Part shown: positions 6,775 to 14,767 of the stretch, piece by piece
Layout: each line of letters begins with the position of its first letter
Numbering within the stretch: position 1 is the stretch's first letter
DNA from: JBBQXY01 sp051004815
Lineage (GTDB): Bacteria; Chloroflexota; Ktedonobacteria; Ktedonobacterales; Ktedonobacteraceae
Direction: 5' to 3'
Length of the DNA: 45,966 nt
NCBI GenBank assembly: GCA_051004815.1
Contig: JBPCJY010000258.1
Location: forward strand, 1-45,966
Notes under the pieces: model-generated
The model's input: only the letters and a program-made list of their open reading frames with translations
Databases searched by the model: none
What the model was told of the DNA's origin: nothing
Made by a program: the position numbers and the translations under genes

Positions 6775-7605
6775 ATGCAAAAGGGTCAAGATTACAGCAA
6801 GTCACTCACCGCTTTCAGTCAGTATATGCGTGAGGTCAAGTGGATACCGCAGCTTACTGATGAAGAGGAGAAGCAATCCCTTCAATGCCTAATTGATGGT
6901 GTGGATGTGCAACGGTCGCGTGATCGACTCGTTGAGGGATGCCAAACGATGATTATGAGCTTAGCCAGGCGATTTGCACGCGACTGCCAGCATATGGAAT
7001 TTCTTGATTTTGTGCAGGAGGGAAATATTGGGTTGCTCCAGGCAATCGAGAAGTACGATGTCAGGAGGGACGAGTCTTCTTTCAAAACGCTAGCTTTTGC
7101 CTGGGCGCGTGGGCAGATGTTGATGGCGTATTGGCGTGACGAACGCGCTATTTGTGTGCCTCTGAGTAAGGTTCGGGTTATTCGACAAATGAACGTGGTG
7201 CTCATGAATTTGCTGGCTTTCCTTGGACGTGAACCAACGGTGACAGAGATAGCGCGAGAGATGGGGGTCAGCGAGCGTGCTGTTTATGAATTGATGGTTC
7301 TGCAACATCAGCAATTCGTGAGCTTACAAACCTCTCTTGATGAGGATGGGGAGACCTCTCTTGAGGATATTCTTGAGGACACTGCGGCTTCTGCCTTTAG
7401 CAACGACGGCTTTTCTTCTGTTGAGGATGTGCTTGGTAAACTGACTGAGCAAGAACGGTCTGTTATCCAGCTGCGCTACGGGCTTACCGATGGGTGCGCT
7501 TATAGCCAACAAGAGGTTGCGCGTCTCTTAGGGGTAGGCATGCCTATCGTCCAAAAGCTTGATCGTCGTGCAAAGATGCGGTTGCGAGAGGCTCTGGTCG
7601 CGTAA
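6775..7605 (+). CDS. Sigma-70 family RNA polymerase sigma factor
   Basis: The ~276-residue protein has region 2 (FLDFVQEGNIGLLQAIEKYD, then a FKTLAFAWARGQM stretch), region 3 (REPTVTEIAREMGVSERAV) and region 4 with its HTH (LTEQERSVIQLRYGL, YSQQEVARLLGV). Region 1.1 is absent. With regions 2, 3 and 4 it is closer to RpoD-like group 2/3 factors than to ECF factors. ATG 6775 is chosen because AAAGGAG lies 8-9 bases before it; an upstream in-frame ATG at 6751 lacks one. Encoded on the mobile element and divergent from the HTH-TPR regulator, it may direct transcription of the rightward gene run. That target is inferred. Confidence 0.88.
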   Translation: MQKGQDYSKSLTAFSQYMREVKWIPQLTDEEEKQSLQCLIDGVDVQRSRDRLVEGCQTMIMSLARRFARDCQHMEFLDFVQEGNIGLLQAIEKYDVRRDESSFKTLAFAWARGQMLMAYWRDERAICVPLSKVRVIRQMNVVLMNLLAFLGREPTVTEIAREMGVSERAVYELMVLQHQQFVSLQTSLDEDGETSLEDILEDTAASAFSNDGFSSVEDVLGKLTEQERSVIQLRYGLTDGCAYSQQEVARLLGVGMPIVQKLDRRAKMRLREALVA

Positions 7606-7647
7606 GAGGGACCTGGTTCTTCGTGTGAAGAAAGGGGTAAAGCACGC

Positions 7648-7872
7648 ATGACATCTCGACAACCTTTCTCCGACATGTCTCTTGAAGAGGTACGTGCCTG
7701 GTTACAGAACACGCGTGAACATCTTCAACGCAAGATGCAACGCGAACGAGTGTACCTTGATCGAAGGATGGCGCAAGGGATACATACACCAACAGATGAT
7801 GCGTATGAGGCTGACATGCTTTTAGAGGCTGGCCTGATCGCATTGCTTGATGAGATAGAGCGAAGCTTGTAG
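7648..7872 (+). CDS. Small charged helical protein, unknown
   Basis: The 74-residue protein is rich in Arg, Glu and Leu and is predicted helical throughout (EEVRAWLQNTREHLQRKMQRER). It has no membrane segment, Cys pairs or recognised family. It follows the sigma-factor gene by 42 bp on the same strand and is probably co-transcribed. The start ATG 7648 has a modest purine-rich site (AAAGGGG, 15-16 bases upstream). Confidence 0.6.
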   Translation: MTSRQPFSDMSLEEVRAWLQNTREHLQRKMQRERVYLDRRMAQGIHTPTDDAYEADMLLEAGLIALLDEIERSL

Positions 7873-7934
7873 TGCGGAGTTTTGAATGGTGTTTTCCTTC
7901 ATCAGTTGAAATAGCAAGCCATTAGGAGATCAAG

Positions 7935-8042
7935 ATGAAAACACGCGATCTGTTCTGGTTAGTGGTGGTGGTGATGCTCTTAGTAACTTGGCTGGTGTAC
8001 GTTGCTCCATCGACGTTCCCAGCCTTTTTGCATGGTTTCTAG
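7935..8042 (+). CDS. 35-residue single-span membrane peptide or exported propeptide
   Basis: ATG 7935 has AGGAG seven bases upstream, which supports translation. The peptide starts MKTRD, has a hydrophobic core of about 18 residues (LFWLVVVVMLLVTWLVYV) and ends APSTFPAFLHGF. It looks like either a membrane micro-protein or a signal-peptide-like precursor with a short C-terminal tail. It lies between two clear genes with little spare sequence, so it is probably part of the operon. A link to the RRNPP-like regulator of the same element is speculative. Confidence 0.6.
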   Translation: MKTRDLFWLVVVVMLLVTWLVYVAPSTFPAFLHGF

Positions 8043-8056
8043 AGAGGAGAATTGAC

Positions 8057-8575
8057 ATGGTTCAAGTGCTTGATGGGGCTGATGCCTTTGATGCGTTTGA
8101 GTCCTTTCAGTGTCCACCAGTGGTGGTGTTGCAACCCTGGATGGCAATGGTGTCACAGGCGACGAACACGGCAGAACTCTCGGCTCTTGCATATGCGGTC
8201 GAAGCAGCACGCTACGAACTGGAAGCGTTTGGGTACTATCGGTATGCGGTCTCGTGGGTGTCTTACGGGGACACCCAAGCGATTGGCTTTGCTCTGGATT
8301 GGTTGAAGCCGATGGCGCATAGTTTGCAACGCGCCTGCTGGCATTGGCAACAAGCTGGGAAATGGCTCACCAAGCATGGTGAAGCGCACAAGGCCGCACT
8401 GTATCATCCGTTGCTGACGAATGCGCAATCGCAAGATGAGCGGATGGCTCAGGCGGGGATACACCTGCGTCGGTATGTTGAGCGATTGTGTCAGGAATGG
8501 AATCTGGCCATTCCTGAGGGCATGGATGGAATCTGGCCCACTGATGGCAACAGTGAACCAAGTGTGAGTGCATAG
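8057..8575 (+). CDS. Unknown 172-residue protein
   Basis: ATG 8057 is preferred, with GAGGAG at 8044-8049; a longer ORF from 7988 would overlap the micro-protein. The protein is Trp- and Ala-rich and mainly helical (ELSALAYAVEAARYELEAFGYYRYAVSW, ALDWLKPMAHSLQRACWHWQQAG). No signal peptide, catalytic motif or family was recognised. It sits in the closely spaced rightward run of the element. Confidence 0.65.
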   Translation: MVQVLDGADAFDAFESFQCPPVVVLQPWMAMVSQATNTAELSALAYAVEAARYELEAFGYYRYAVSWVSYGDTQAIGFALDWLKPMAHSLQRACWHWQQAGKWLTKHGEAHKAALYHPLLTNAQSQDERMAQAGIHLRRYVERLCQEWNLAIPEGMDGIWPTDGNSEPSVSA

Positions 8576-8660
8576 CGCGTTGGGAAACGGGCCAAGTCTC
8601 GGTGGCTCTTGTCCATCGTGTGCCTGGCTCTGTTTATCATCAAGAGAGGTAAGGAAAGAG

Positions 8661-8897
8661 ATGACCAAAGCAGAAAAACGACTGCGGTTAGCCATGATGG
8701 CACACCAGGTCACACCGTCCTTCACAGCTGGCTACTTCTTGTGTTTCTGTGGCTGCGGGTATATGGGCGTGTGTCGTCATTGTGTGCCTTCGGCTCCCTT
8801 ACATGTCCCTTGGATGCTCTGTGATGAGGCCAAAGCATTAGTGCAGTCGGGTCGCGCTCGTTGTGAGGAAGGATATGTGTATGTCAGTGCAGAATGA
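8661..8897 (+). CDS. Small Cys-rich protein, probable zinc finger
   Basis: The 78-residue protein starts at ATG 8661 with GGTAAGGAAAGAG just upstream. It contains a compact Cys cluster, CFCGCGYMGVCRHC, that could bind zinc, followed by PSAPLHVPWMLCDEA. An N-terminal basic helix (TKAEKRLRLAMMAHQ) could contact nucleic acid or another protein. No family was recognised. Its 3' end overlaps the next gene by 17 bases, a sign of translational coupling. Confidence 0.6.
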   Translation: MTKAEKRLRLAMMAHQVTPSFTAGYFLCFCGCGYMGVCRHCVPSAPLHVPWMLCDEAKALVQSGRARCEEGYVYVSAE

Positions 8898-9105
8898 CGT
8901 TTCTCTTACCACGCTGATTGATGCCATGAATGTCGAGCTTGAGGCGGGCAATTGGGCCAATGTGGTGCTGCTTTCCACGGAGTTGTATGCGTGTGCGGTG
9001 GCGGCTGGGGAGACGACGCTTGCGGAATTGGTGCAAGATTTGCACTGGATTGCTAATGATGCCTTGGCTCACCCGTTGGAGGTGGCCGTGTTGGTGCAAT
9101 CATGA
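8881..9105 (+). CDS. Small unknown acidic helical protein
   Basis: About 74 residues from ATG 8881; GAGGAAGG lies 9-10 bases before this start, which favours it over ATG 8875 or GTG 8863. The sequence (SLTTLIDAMNVELEAGNWANVVLLSTELYACAVAAGETTLAELVQDLHWIA) is helical, perhaps a helical-repeat-like dimerising protein. It overlaps both neighbours: 17 bases with the gene before and ATGA with the gene after. Confidence 0.6.
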   Translation: MSVQNDVSLTTLIDAMNVELEAGNWANVVLLSTELYACAVAAGETTLAELVQDLHWIANDALAHPLEVAVLVQS

Positions 9106-9602
9106 GACGGTGTAATACCAACTTTCAGCAGTATGATGCCGACTCGGCTCATCAGCGGCTTGCTGGTCTTGCCAGTTGGGCGGCGTTTAGTGCGCGGTGG
9201 CGTGCCAGACAAGGGCTGCCCTTACTGCATCCGATGGATGTCCAGTTTTTGACGCCCCAGGATTTTCGCAATGGTCTGGGCCGTCCCTTGTCTCCCACTG
9301 AGCAACGGCGGCTTTTTCGGAAGTATGTTCAAGCAGCTCTGCGGGTGGCTCCTGTGCGTCAATCCGTGGTTCATCGCGCTCCACTCGAACACAGTGGTGA
9401 TCTGGCATACGCTCGTGCTGATGGCTTTTGTCGTTCCTTGCAGGTGTACCCTGATCTGGTCTATGGAGGACGCGCAGATGTGCGGCCCTATGAGCATGAT
9501 GCGCTTTTGCCGCCTCGTCCCTATGGGATACCGACCACCTCTCCCACTTTTGAGGGCTATTGGCTCGATGGAACGGCGTGTGTGGATGATGAGGATGGGT
9601 AG
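9102..9602 (+). CDS. Unknown 166-residue basic protein
   Basis: It starts in an ATGA overlap with the previous gene, so translation is probably coupled. The N-terminal half is Arg-rich (WAAFSARWRARQG; SPTEQRRLFRKYVQAALR) and could bind DNA or RNA. The C-terminal third is Tyr/Pro-rich and acidic at its end. No family was recognised. A hairpin terminator follows, so it closes this transcription unit. Confidence 0.6.
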   Translation: MRRCNTNFQQYDADSAHQRLAGLASWAAFSARWRARQGLPLLHPMDVQFLTPQDFRNGLGRPLSPTEQRRLFRKYVQAALRVAPVRQSVVHRAPLEHSGDLAYARADGFCRSLQVYPDLVYGGRADVRPYEHDALLPPRPYGIPTTSPTFEGYWLDGTACVDDEDG

Positions 9603-9625
9603 TGTGTTGTGACGAGTTTGTGTGA

Positions 9626-9652
9626 TGAGAGGTCTCGCATGAGTCGGGGCCT
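9626..9652 (+). terminator. Terminator after the 9602 gene
   Basis: GAGAGGT and GCCTCTC (with CTTT following) form a 7-bp stem around an internal loop, about 25 bp after the stop codon. Confidence 0.55.
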
Positions 9653-9696
9653 CTCTTTGTGTCTGTCTGTTCTTTAAAAAGAAAGGGTTATGAACC

Positions 9697-10044
9697 ATGT
9701 TATTACAAGGCTTAGTGTTAAGCGGCGATGTGTTGGAAAGCACCTTTTACGATCAGTCTACCGGTCAACCGAAACCGGGCTATTCGGTCAAACTCACGGT
9801 GCTGGATACCGAGACCGACGAGAAGTATGAATGCCAATTGAGCGATGGCTTTCCTTCCCTCGATCAGTTGAAAGACCTCAAGAAACAGGGGCAACCTGTA
9901 GACGTGCTGCAACAGGTGGCGGCACAGTTGCGCGGCGAACTGCCACCCAAGATGACGCCGATTACGCTGGTAGTGCGCCGTATCAAGGGCAAAGGTTCTT
10001 TCCTGACGCTCGTCTGTGGCATGGCGCATCTTGCTGGTGTCTAA
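9697..10044 (+). CDS. Unknown 115-residue protein, possible single-strand-binding-like OB fold
   Basis: AAAGAAAGGG lies before ATG 9697. The protein alternates beta-strand-like segments (LLQGLVLSGDVLESTFYDQ, GYSVKLTVLDTETDEKYECQLS, TPITLVVRRIKGKGSFLTLVCGM), as expected for an OB-fold-like or other small beta-barrel protein. No signal peptide. In the context of primase and Rep a single-strand-binding role is reasonable, but there is no direct sequence match that proves it. Confidence 0.6.
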   Translation: MLLQGLVLSGDVLESTFYDQSTGQPKPGYSVKLTVLDTETDEKYECQLSDGFPSLDQLKDLKKQGQPVDVLQQVAAQLRGELPPKMTPITLVVRRIKGKGSFLTLVCGMAHLAGV

Positions 10045-10065
10045 GTGACAAGAAAGGAATGATCT

Positions 10066-10950
10066 GTGAAATCGATGATGCAAGAGCGAAGGCCGCATAC
10101 CCATAACTGGGTGCGGCGGGTGGAGCATGGCGTGTTGCGTGGGGTCTCGTTCGTCTTCTCCGTGGTCTCCGCTCACGCGATTCTCTGGTTTTTCTCGGCG
10201 TTAGATTGGGTGGACCCGCTGCAACCTTTCGTCAAGTGGGGCTTAGCGATTGGCTTTGGTATCCTGGGCTACTTTGTGAGTCGAGGCTTGGCGCATCGCT
10301 TGCTCAATAAAGAGCCGGTACGGGCCTATGTCTTCATTTGTGGCCTGTTTGAATTTGTGGAGATTGTGTGTAACTATTCCATGGCCGCTTCCTCCTCGTC
10401 TTGGATTGTCTGGCTAGGGCGTGTGCATGGGGTGCAACACACCGTCCTGGTGCCTCTGGTGCAAGTGGTGCTCTCCATCATTCCCCTGGTAACGGTTATG
10501 CTCGCCTGGGTGGATATGGATTTAGAACGGGCCAAACAGGGCTATGAAGTGCGCGGCTTTGGGACGCCAACCGCACAACCCTATACGACTCCTTCTGCTA
10601 CGCCACCCATGCAACAACGGCAGGGCGTTCCTAACTGGCAATCGTCTGCTGCATCGAGCGTGCCACCTGTCCAACGACCTCCGCAACCAAAACAGGCTCC
10701 CGTTTATCCGACGGCGGGTCAACCGACCTTGGCTCCGCAACCATCGTATCAACAAGGCTATGCGCCTCCGGTCGCACGCTCGGCAGTGTCGTCGCTCTCT
10801 GTTCCCTCAGCGACCTCGGAAACCATGGAACCACCTGCGGCACAAGGGGGCTGGTTCTCTGGGTTGCGCTCCAACGTAGGAAAGGCGGTGGGTGCGGTTC
10901 CAACCCCTTTTTCTCGTCCACCAGTGGGGGTGGAATCAACCCAGGAGTAG
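10066..10950 (+). CDS. Multi-span membrane protein with Pro/Gln-rich tail
   Basis: GTG 10066 follows AAAGGAATGATCT. The N-terminal ~165 residues hold about four hydrophobic segments (near 30-46, 55-72, 87-105 and 125-148; for example LVPLVQVVLSIIPLVTVML). The C-terminal ~125 residues are low-complexity, Pro-, Gln- and Ala-rich (PPVQRPPQPKQAPVYPTAG) and end in a small motif GWFSGLRSNVGKAVG. The tail is probably cytoplasmic and flexible. No transfer or secretion family was recognised; a role at the membrane during transfer or replication is only a guess. Confidence 0.7.
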   Translation: MKSMMQERRPHTHNWVRRVEHGVLRGVSFVFSVVSAHAILWFFSALDWVDPLQPFVKWGLAIGFGILGYFVSRGLAHRLLNKEPVRAYVFICGLFEFVEIVCNYSMAASSSSWIVWLGRVHGVQHTVLVPLVQVVLSIIPLVTVMLAWVDMDLERAKQGYEVRGFGTPTAQPYTTPSATPPMQQRQGVPNWQSSAASSVPPVQRPPQPKQAPVYPTAGQPTLAPQPSYQQGYAPPVARSAVSSLSVPSATSETMEPPAAQGGWFSGLRSNVGKAVGAVPTPFSRPPVGVESTQE

Positions 10951-10958
10951 GGCAAGAA

Positions 10959-11108
10959 GTGTCGTCGCTCGTGCATATTGGTGCCACGGGGCAGCGGCGC
11001 AATCGACAAGAAGCGGCAGCAGTACGAGAAGCGTTAGCTGATGGGCAAGAAGTCGCTTTTGCCACGCGACATGAACGCTATCGCTATCGTCGGCGTAAAC
11101 CACAGTAA
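10959..11108 (+). CDS. 49-residue very basic small protein
   Basis: GTG 10959 has AGGAG about 11 bases upstream and overlaps no other gene. It encodes VSSLVHIGATGQRRNRQEA... ending in a strongly basic tail (ATRHERYRYRRRKPQ). It is likely a nucleic-acid-binding small protein. The ORF lies 8 bases downstream of the membrane-protein gene. No family was recognised. Confidence 0.5.
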   Translation: MSSLVHIGATGQRRNRQEAAAVREALADGQEVAFATRHERYRYRRRKPQ

Positions 11109-11199
11109 ATGATAGCAGATCAAGGGTGCTGCTAGTGTCTTTCTTTCAGGTAAGACATGGCGAGCATCCTTGTGGCGTTTCTGGTGAGGAAGGCTGCAC

Positions 11200-12498
11200 A
11201 TGAATTATGAAGAAATCAAGCTCTTAGCGCGAGAGACAGGGCAACGGGTGACTGATCTCATTCCTCTGGCTCCACAAAATGATCCGTTCTATACAGGAAC
11301 ACCTGGGGATTGGGCCTTAGCCGAATGGTTTGCAGGGTTATGGCATCTGTTCAATTACAGTACCAAAGTGCATATTCGTCGTGTCCATTATCAGATTATT
11401 AGCCAGAGTCCTCCGGTTATGCTCCCGAATGGCAAGCCATATGAGAATACCGAAGAGTGTTGGAACATTCTCAACCTGGCTTCTAAGGCGGCACGCTACT
11501 TACGCCTGGTTGACCCTGGTGCGTTTACGGATCGGCGCAATCCTGACCCGCTGGTCTATGCGTCTCATTACACGTATCAACCGGACGTTCATACGAGCGG
11601 TCGCTATGGTCTTGATTTGACGCTGCCCGACTTTCCGACGCTGCCGATGTATCGCATCAGTGACTACCGGGGAACACAAGCCTATCATCTGGAAATCTGG
11701 TGTGAGAAGTCCACCATGAATGACGTGCTAGACCCGCTTTGTCAGCAGTATGGGGCGAACCTGCAAACAGGGTTAGGAGAACTTTCCATTACGGCAACTC
11801 TCGCCTTAGCACAACGGTTTCAACAGGCGGGGAAACCGGCTCGCATCTTCTATGTCTCCGACTTCGACCCGGCTGGGCAAAGTATGCCGGTAGCTGTTTC
11901 GCGCAAAATTGAATACTTTGTGCGTACCCTTGGTCTGCCTGTCGATGTGCGCGTGTTTCCGGTGATTCTCACGGTTGAGCAGGTGCGCTATTATCAGTTG
12001 CCTCGGACACCGATAAAAGAGACGGAACGGCGGCGTGGTGGCTTCGAGGGTCGCTATGGAGAAGGGGCGGTAGAACTGGACGCCCTGGAAGCCTTGTATC
12101 CTGGCGAATTGCAAACGGTGCTGAGTCAGTATATGGAGTGCTACTTTGATACCTCCTTGGATGCGCGTGTCAAGGAAGCACGTCTAGCCTTGGAAGCTGA
12201 CCTGGAAAGCATCTGGCATCAGGTGGTGAGTCACTATGCTGATGATATTACCGTGCTCCAAACGGCGTATGAAGCCTTACAACAGGAGTTTGCGGCTCGC
12301 ATGGCAAGCTATAGTGAGCAATTACAGGGCTTATGGCAAGCTATTCGTCAGGAACTTGATCTTTCGGCACCTGATGTGCGTGCCTATCCCCTGCCTGAAC
12401 CGGCCTTCGCACACGAGATTGGGGATGGTCTCTACAATAGTGATCGCGACTATCTGGAACAGATTGAAGCCTACAAGCTGTTCCAGGGCAAGGGATAA
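11200..12498 (+). CDS. TopoVI-A/Spo11-like Toprim protein
   Basis: The 432-residue protein shows the bipartite TopoVI-A layout. The N-terminal winged-helix part has VHIRRVHYQII with Tyr64 in the position of the DNA-cleaving tyrosine, followed by ENTEECWNILNLASKAARYLRLVD. A Toprim domain follows with E165/E169 (LEIWCEKS) and D221-x-D223 (YVSDFDPAG). The C-terminal third is coiled-coil-like (AYEALQQEFAARMASYSEQLQ). No TopoVI-B ATPase gene is seen in the window. Such lone A-subunit-like proteins occur on actinobacterial and phage elements with unknown roles; DNA cleavage or nicking for replication, resolution or transfer is possible. GAGGAAGG precedes ATG 11200. Confidence 0.7.
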   Translation: MNYEEIKLLARETGQRVTDLIPLAPQNDPFYTGTPGDWALAEWFAGLWHLFNYSTKVHIRRVHYQIISQSPPVMLPNGKPYENTEECWNILNLASKAARYLRLVDPGAFTDRRNPDPLVYASHYTYQPDVHTSGRYGLDLTLPDFPTLPMYRISDYRGTQAYHLEIWCEKSTMNDVLDPLCQQYGANLQTGLGELSITATLALAQRFQQAGKPARIFYVSDFDPAGQSMPVAVSRKIEYFVRTLGLPVDVRVFPVILTVEQVRYYQLPRTPIKETERRRGGFEGRYGEGAVELDALEALYPGELQTVLSQYMECYFDTSLDARVKEARLALEADLESIWHQVVSHYADDITVLQTAYEALQQEFAARMASYSEQLQGLWQAIRQELDLSAPDVRAYPLPEPAFAHEIGDGLYNSDRDYLEQIEAYKLFQGKG

Positions 12499-12516
12499 GT
12501 GAGTGAGGGCGAACCA

Positions 12517-12735
12517 ATGGATGAGGATATGCCGTGCGTGACGTGTGGCAAGCCAGTTCACGCTTTCACAGAATGTGATTGCTGTGGTCGCTTGGTGCAT
12601 ACGGAACCTGATGGGACTTGTGGGGGCTGGCTCCTCGATTCCTGGCATGAGGTGGCGATAGCGGGTGAAAATGTGTTCTGGTGCTGGGGCTGCTTGCAGA
12701 AGGCGGATGACGATGACGAAACCAGTCTTGCTTGA
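12517..12735 (+). CDS. Small zinc-finger protein
   Basis: The ~72-residue acidic protein has three Cys clusters: CVTC, CDCC with a following H, and WCWGC, the spacing of a treble-clef or RING/PHD-like double zinc site. ATG 12517 has GAGGG about ten bases upstream; GTG 12499, directly after the preceding TAA, is also in frame. The 3' end overlaps the methyltransferase start by 23 bases. The ligand role is inferred from the Cys pattern. Confidence 0.6.
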   Translation: MDEDMPCVTCGKPVHAFTECDCCGRLVHTEPDGTCGGWLLDSWHEVAIAGENVFWCWGCLQKADDDDETSLA

Positions 12736-13345
12736 TTTGTTCTGTGGTGCGGGTGGCTGTGCCGTGGGCTATGCCAGGGCTGGCTTCGAGGTGGTCGGGG
12801 TAGATATCGTGTCACAACCGCGCTACCCCTATCACTTTCTACAAGCCGATGCGTTAGATATTCCATTTGATGGTTTTGATGTCATTCATGCCAGCCCTCC
12901 CTGTCAATTGTACAGTGTGACCTGGCCGATCTGGCAACGGGATTATCCTGAGATATTGCCTCTCATACGAGCGCGATTGTGGGCCAGTGGCAAGCCATTT
13001 GTCATTGAAAACGTGGTGGGTGCGCCCTTACCTGGGGCGATGCTCTTATGTGGCACGATGTTTGATCTGGGTGTGCTGCGCCATCGGCTCTTTGAATCCA
13101 ATGTATTGCTGTTTGCACCTGGGGCTTGTCAGCACCGGGGAACGGTCAAACAGGGACACTATGTCTCCGTTTTTGGCAAAGGGGGGAATGGATACACTAA
13201 AGAGCGCGGAAGCGAAGCGATGGGCATTAACTGGATGACGGTGCGCGAACTCAGTCAAGCGATTCCTCCGGTCTATACCGAGTGGATTGGTCGTCAAGTG
13301 ATGCATCTCTTCTCATCCTGTGAGGAAACGTGTCACTTCGGTTAG
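12713..13345 (+). CDS. Phage-type C5-cytosine DNA methyltransferase
   Basis: The ~210-residue protein has motif I DLFCGAGG, motif IV ASPPCQ with the catalytic Cys, and motif VI ENV (FVIENVVGAP). It is short, with a minimal target-recognition region, as in phage and mobile-element enzymes. No cognate endonuclease is beside it, so it probably modifies the element's own DNA to escape restriction. ATG 12713 is preferred with AAGG nine bases upstream; ATG 12707 is also possible. Partner target sequence unknown. Confidence 0.85.
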   Translation: MTKPVLLDLFCGAGGCAVGYARAGFEVVGVDIVSQPRYPYHFLQADALDIPFDGFDVIHASPPCQLYSVTWPIWQRDYPEILPLIRARLWASGKPFVIENVVGAPLPGAMLLCGTMFDLGVLRHRLFESNVLLFAPGACQHRGTVKQGHYVSVFGKGGNGYTKERGSEAMGINWMTVRELSQAIPPVYTEWIGRQVMHLFSSCEETCHFG

Positions 13346-13379
13346 GCGCACGTTCCATTGGTGCTGAAAAGGAGTCGCA

Positions 13380-13652
13380 ATGGATTTGGCAAGAGTAGAG
13401 CTGTATGTGCTGAGATGTCCCCTTCAAGAGCTTGAGTTCCGGCATGTTTCAGGTGTGTACCTGCTTGGAAATGTACCGACGAAACCAGCGTGGTGGTCTG
13501 TGGGGTATCAAGCACCTGGGCAGATGTTGTGGGATTGGTACACCTGTAGAGGTCTGAGAACGGTTATCACTCTGATCGAGCAGACCTATCCTGAGTTGTA
13601 TGCCTGGCTGGTGTTCAGATTTCCTGGGGAAGGCTATAAAGAGGAAGAGTGA
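13380..13652 (+). CDS. Unknown 90-residue protein
   Basis: AAAAGGAG lies before ATG 13380. The protein is rich in Trp, Tyr and Leu (KPAWWSVGYQAPGQMLWDWY; VITLIEQTYPELYAWLVFRF) without a signal peptide. It overlaps the primase gene start by 4 bases, so the two are probably translated together. No family was recognised. Confidence 0.6.
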   Translation: MDLARVELYVLRCPLQELEFRHVSGVYLLGNVPTKPAWWSVGYQAPGQMLWDWYTCRGLRTVITLIEQTYPELYAWLVFRFPGEGYKEEE

Positions 13653-14620
13653 TGATGGCTCTCGATCTGGTTGAGGCATATGCCTCACTGTTTGTCCACT
13701 GTGGGGAGCATTATGCGGTTCAGCAACGGGATGGCTCGTACTGGCGGGTAGATGAACCGCTCACCTTGCCTCTGCTCGCTGGTCATTTGGCAGGTCGTTG
13801 GACACTTGGCACGTATCTGCTGGATAGAGCAAGCTGCTGCACCTTTGCCGTGTTTGATGCTGATAGTGCTAATGGGTTGGCGCAGCTGGTGGTGCTCTCC
13901 AGAGAACTGGCTGAACAAGGGATACCAACGATTCTGGAAACGAGTCGGCGCGGTGGTCACTTGTGGGTGCATTTCATGGAACCAACTCTGGCATATCTGG
14001 TACGTGCCTGGCTGCTCCCTTTTGCTGTGGCGTATGGTGTCGAGTTCTACCCAAAGCAAGATGTGCTTCCTACAGGTGGCTGCGGTTCGCTTATCCGCTT
14101 ACCGCTGGGGGTGCATCGGCGCAGTCGGGGGTGGTATCCCTTTGTCCAGGTAACTCTTGATGGGCAATGGGTACCTGTAGGCAATACCGTAGGGGAATGT
14201 TGTGCCTGGGCGTCTCAGTCGGTGCAACGGGTCGCGCTGCCTGAAACGGTGTCCATGATGGCGGTCGGTGGCTCTGGTGTGGAAGAAATACCGTCTCTTC
14301 CTGCGCCAATGGCTAGCCATAGGAATGGTAGCTGTCCTGGTCAAGGCAGTATTCGAGCGTGGTGCCGCGCTCAAGATATCCTCGCCGTGATTGGTCGTCA
14401 TGTCGTTCTGGATAGTCGGGGCGTTGGCTCCTGCCCCTTCAAAGAGCATCATCGCCGGGGGGATGTGCGTCCCAGTTTTCAAGTGTTTGGTGGCAATGAC
14501 CCACATTGGTATTGCTATACCTGGGAACGTGCGGGTGATCTCTTTGACTTTTTCTGCCTGTACTATCACCTGTCACAAGAAGAGGCGTGGCATCGGTTGC
14601 AAACAGGAACGTTGGGGTAA
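13649..14620 (+). CDS. Archaeo-eukaryotic-type primase with C-terminal CHC2-like zinc finger
   Basis: The 323-residue protein has the AEP metal motif F-D70-A-D72, the GGH104-LWVHF motif, and RLPLG after FYPKQD, which is the pattern of TOTE-type primases. From ~235 it carries a DnaG-like zinc finger module: DILAVIGRHV...CPFKEHH...PSFQVF...WYCYTWERAGDLFDF. Fusion of an AEP core to a DnaG-style CHC2 module is unusual, since the two normally belong to unrelated primases. It probably makes primers for element replication, together with Rep. The start (ATG 13649, 13652 or 13655) overlaps the preceding gene. Confidence 0.8.
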   Translation: MMMALDLVEAYASLFVHCGEHYAVQQRDGSYWRVDEPLTLPLLAGHLAGRWTLGTYLLDRASCCTFAVFDADSANGLAQLVVLSRELAEQGIPTILETSRRGGHLWVHFMEPTLAYLVRAWLLPFAVAYGVEFYPKQDVLPTGGCGSLIRLPLGVHRRSRGWYPFVQVTLDGQWVPVGNTVGECCAWASQSVQRVALPETVSMMAVGGSGVEEIPSLPAPMASHRNGSCPGQGSIRAWCRAQDILAVIGRHVVLDSRGVGSCPFKEHHRRGDVRPSFQVFGGNDPHWYCYTWERAGDLFDFFCLYYHLSQEEAWHRLQTGTLG

Positions 14621-14767
14621 ACGATCGGCAGAGGAATGGTTGGGGTGGCGGCGTGGTTGGTGGTGGCTTATCTCTCGCCCCTGTGTGCCTGTATGACTCG
14701 CTTGCTCTCATGCTGCTCTGTGACAAGCAAGAGGGCGGTGGGGATGTGGCCTGGCCGTGTTGGTGGC

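Noticed and set aside
7905..7925. Partial resemblance (GCAAGCCATTAG) to the duplicated module at 4981-5077
   Set aside because: Only about 12 bp match; GGCAAGCC-like words also occur in several coding regions, so it is not counted as a third copy.
8609..8824. Overlapping frame with a short hydrophobic stretch
   Set aside because: It starts at a non-ATG codon without a ribosome-binding site, and the other frame (8661-8897) has one plus a Cys-cluster protein.
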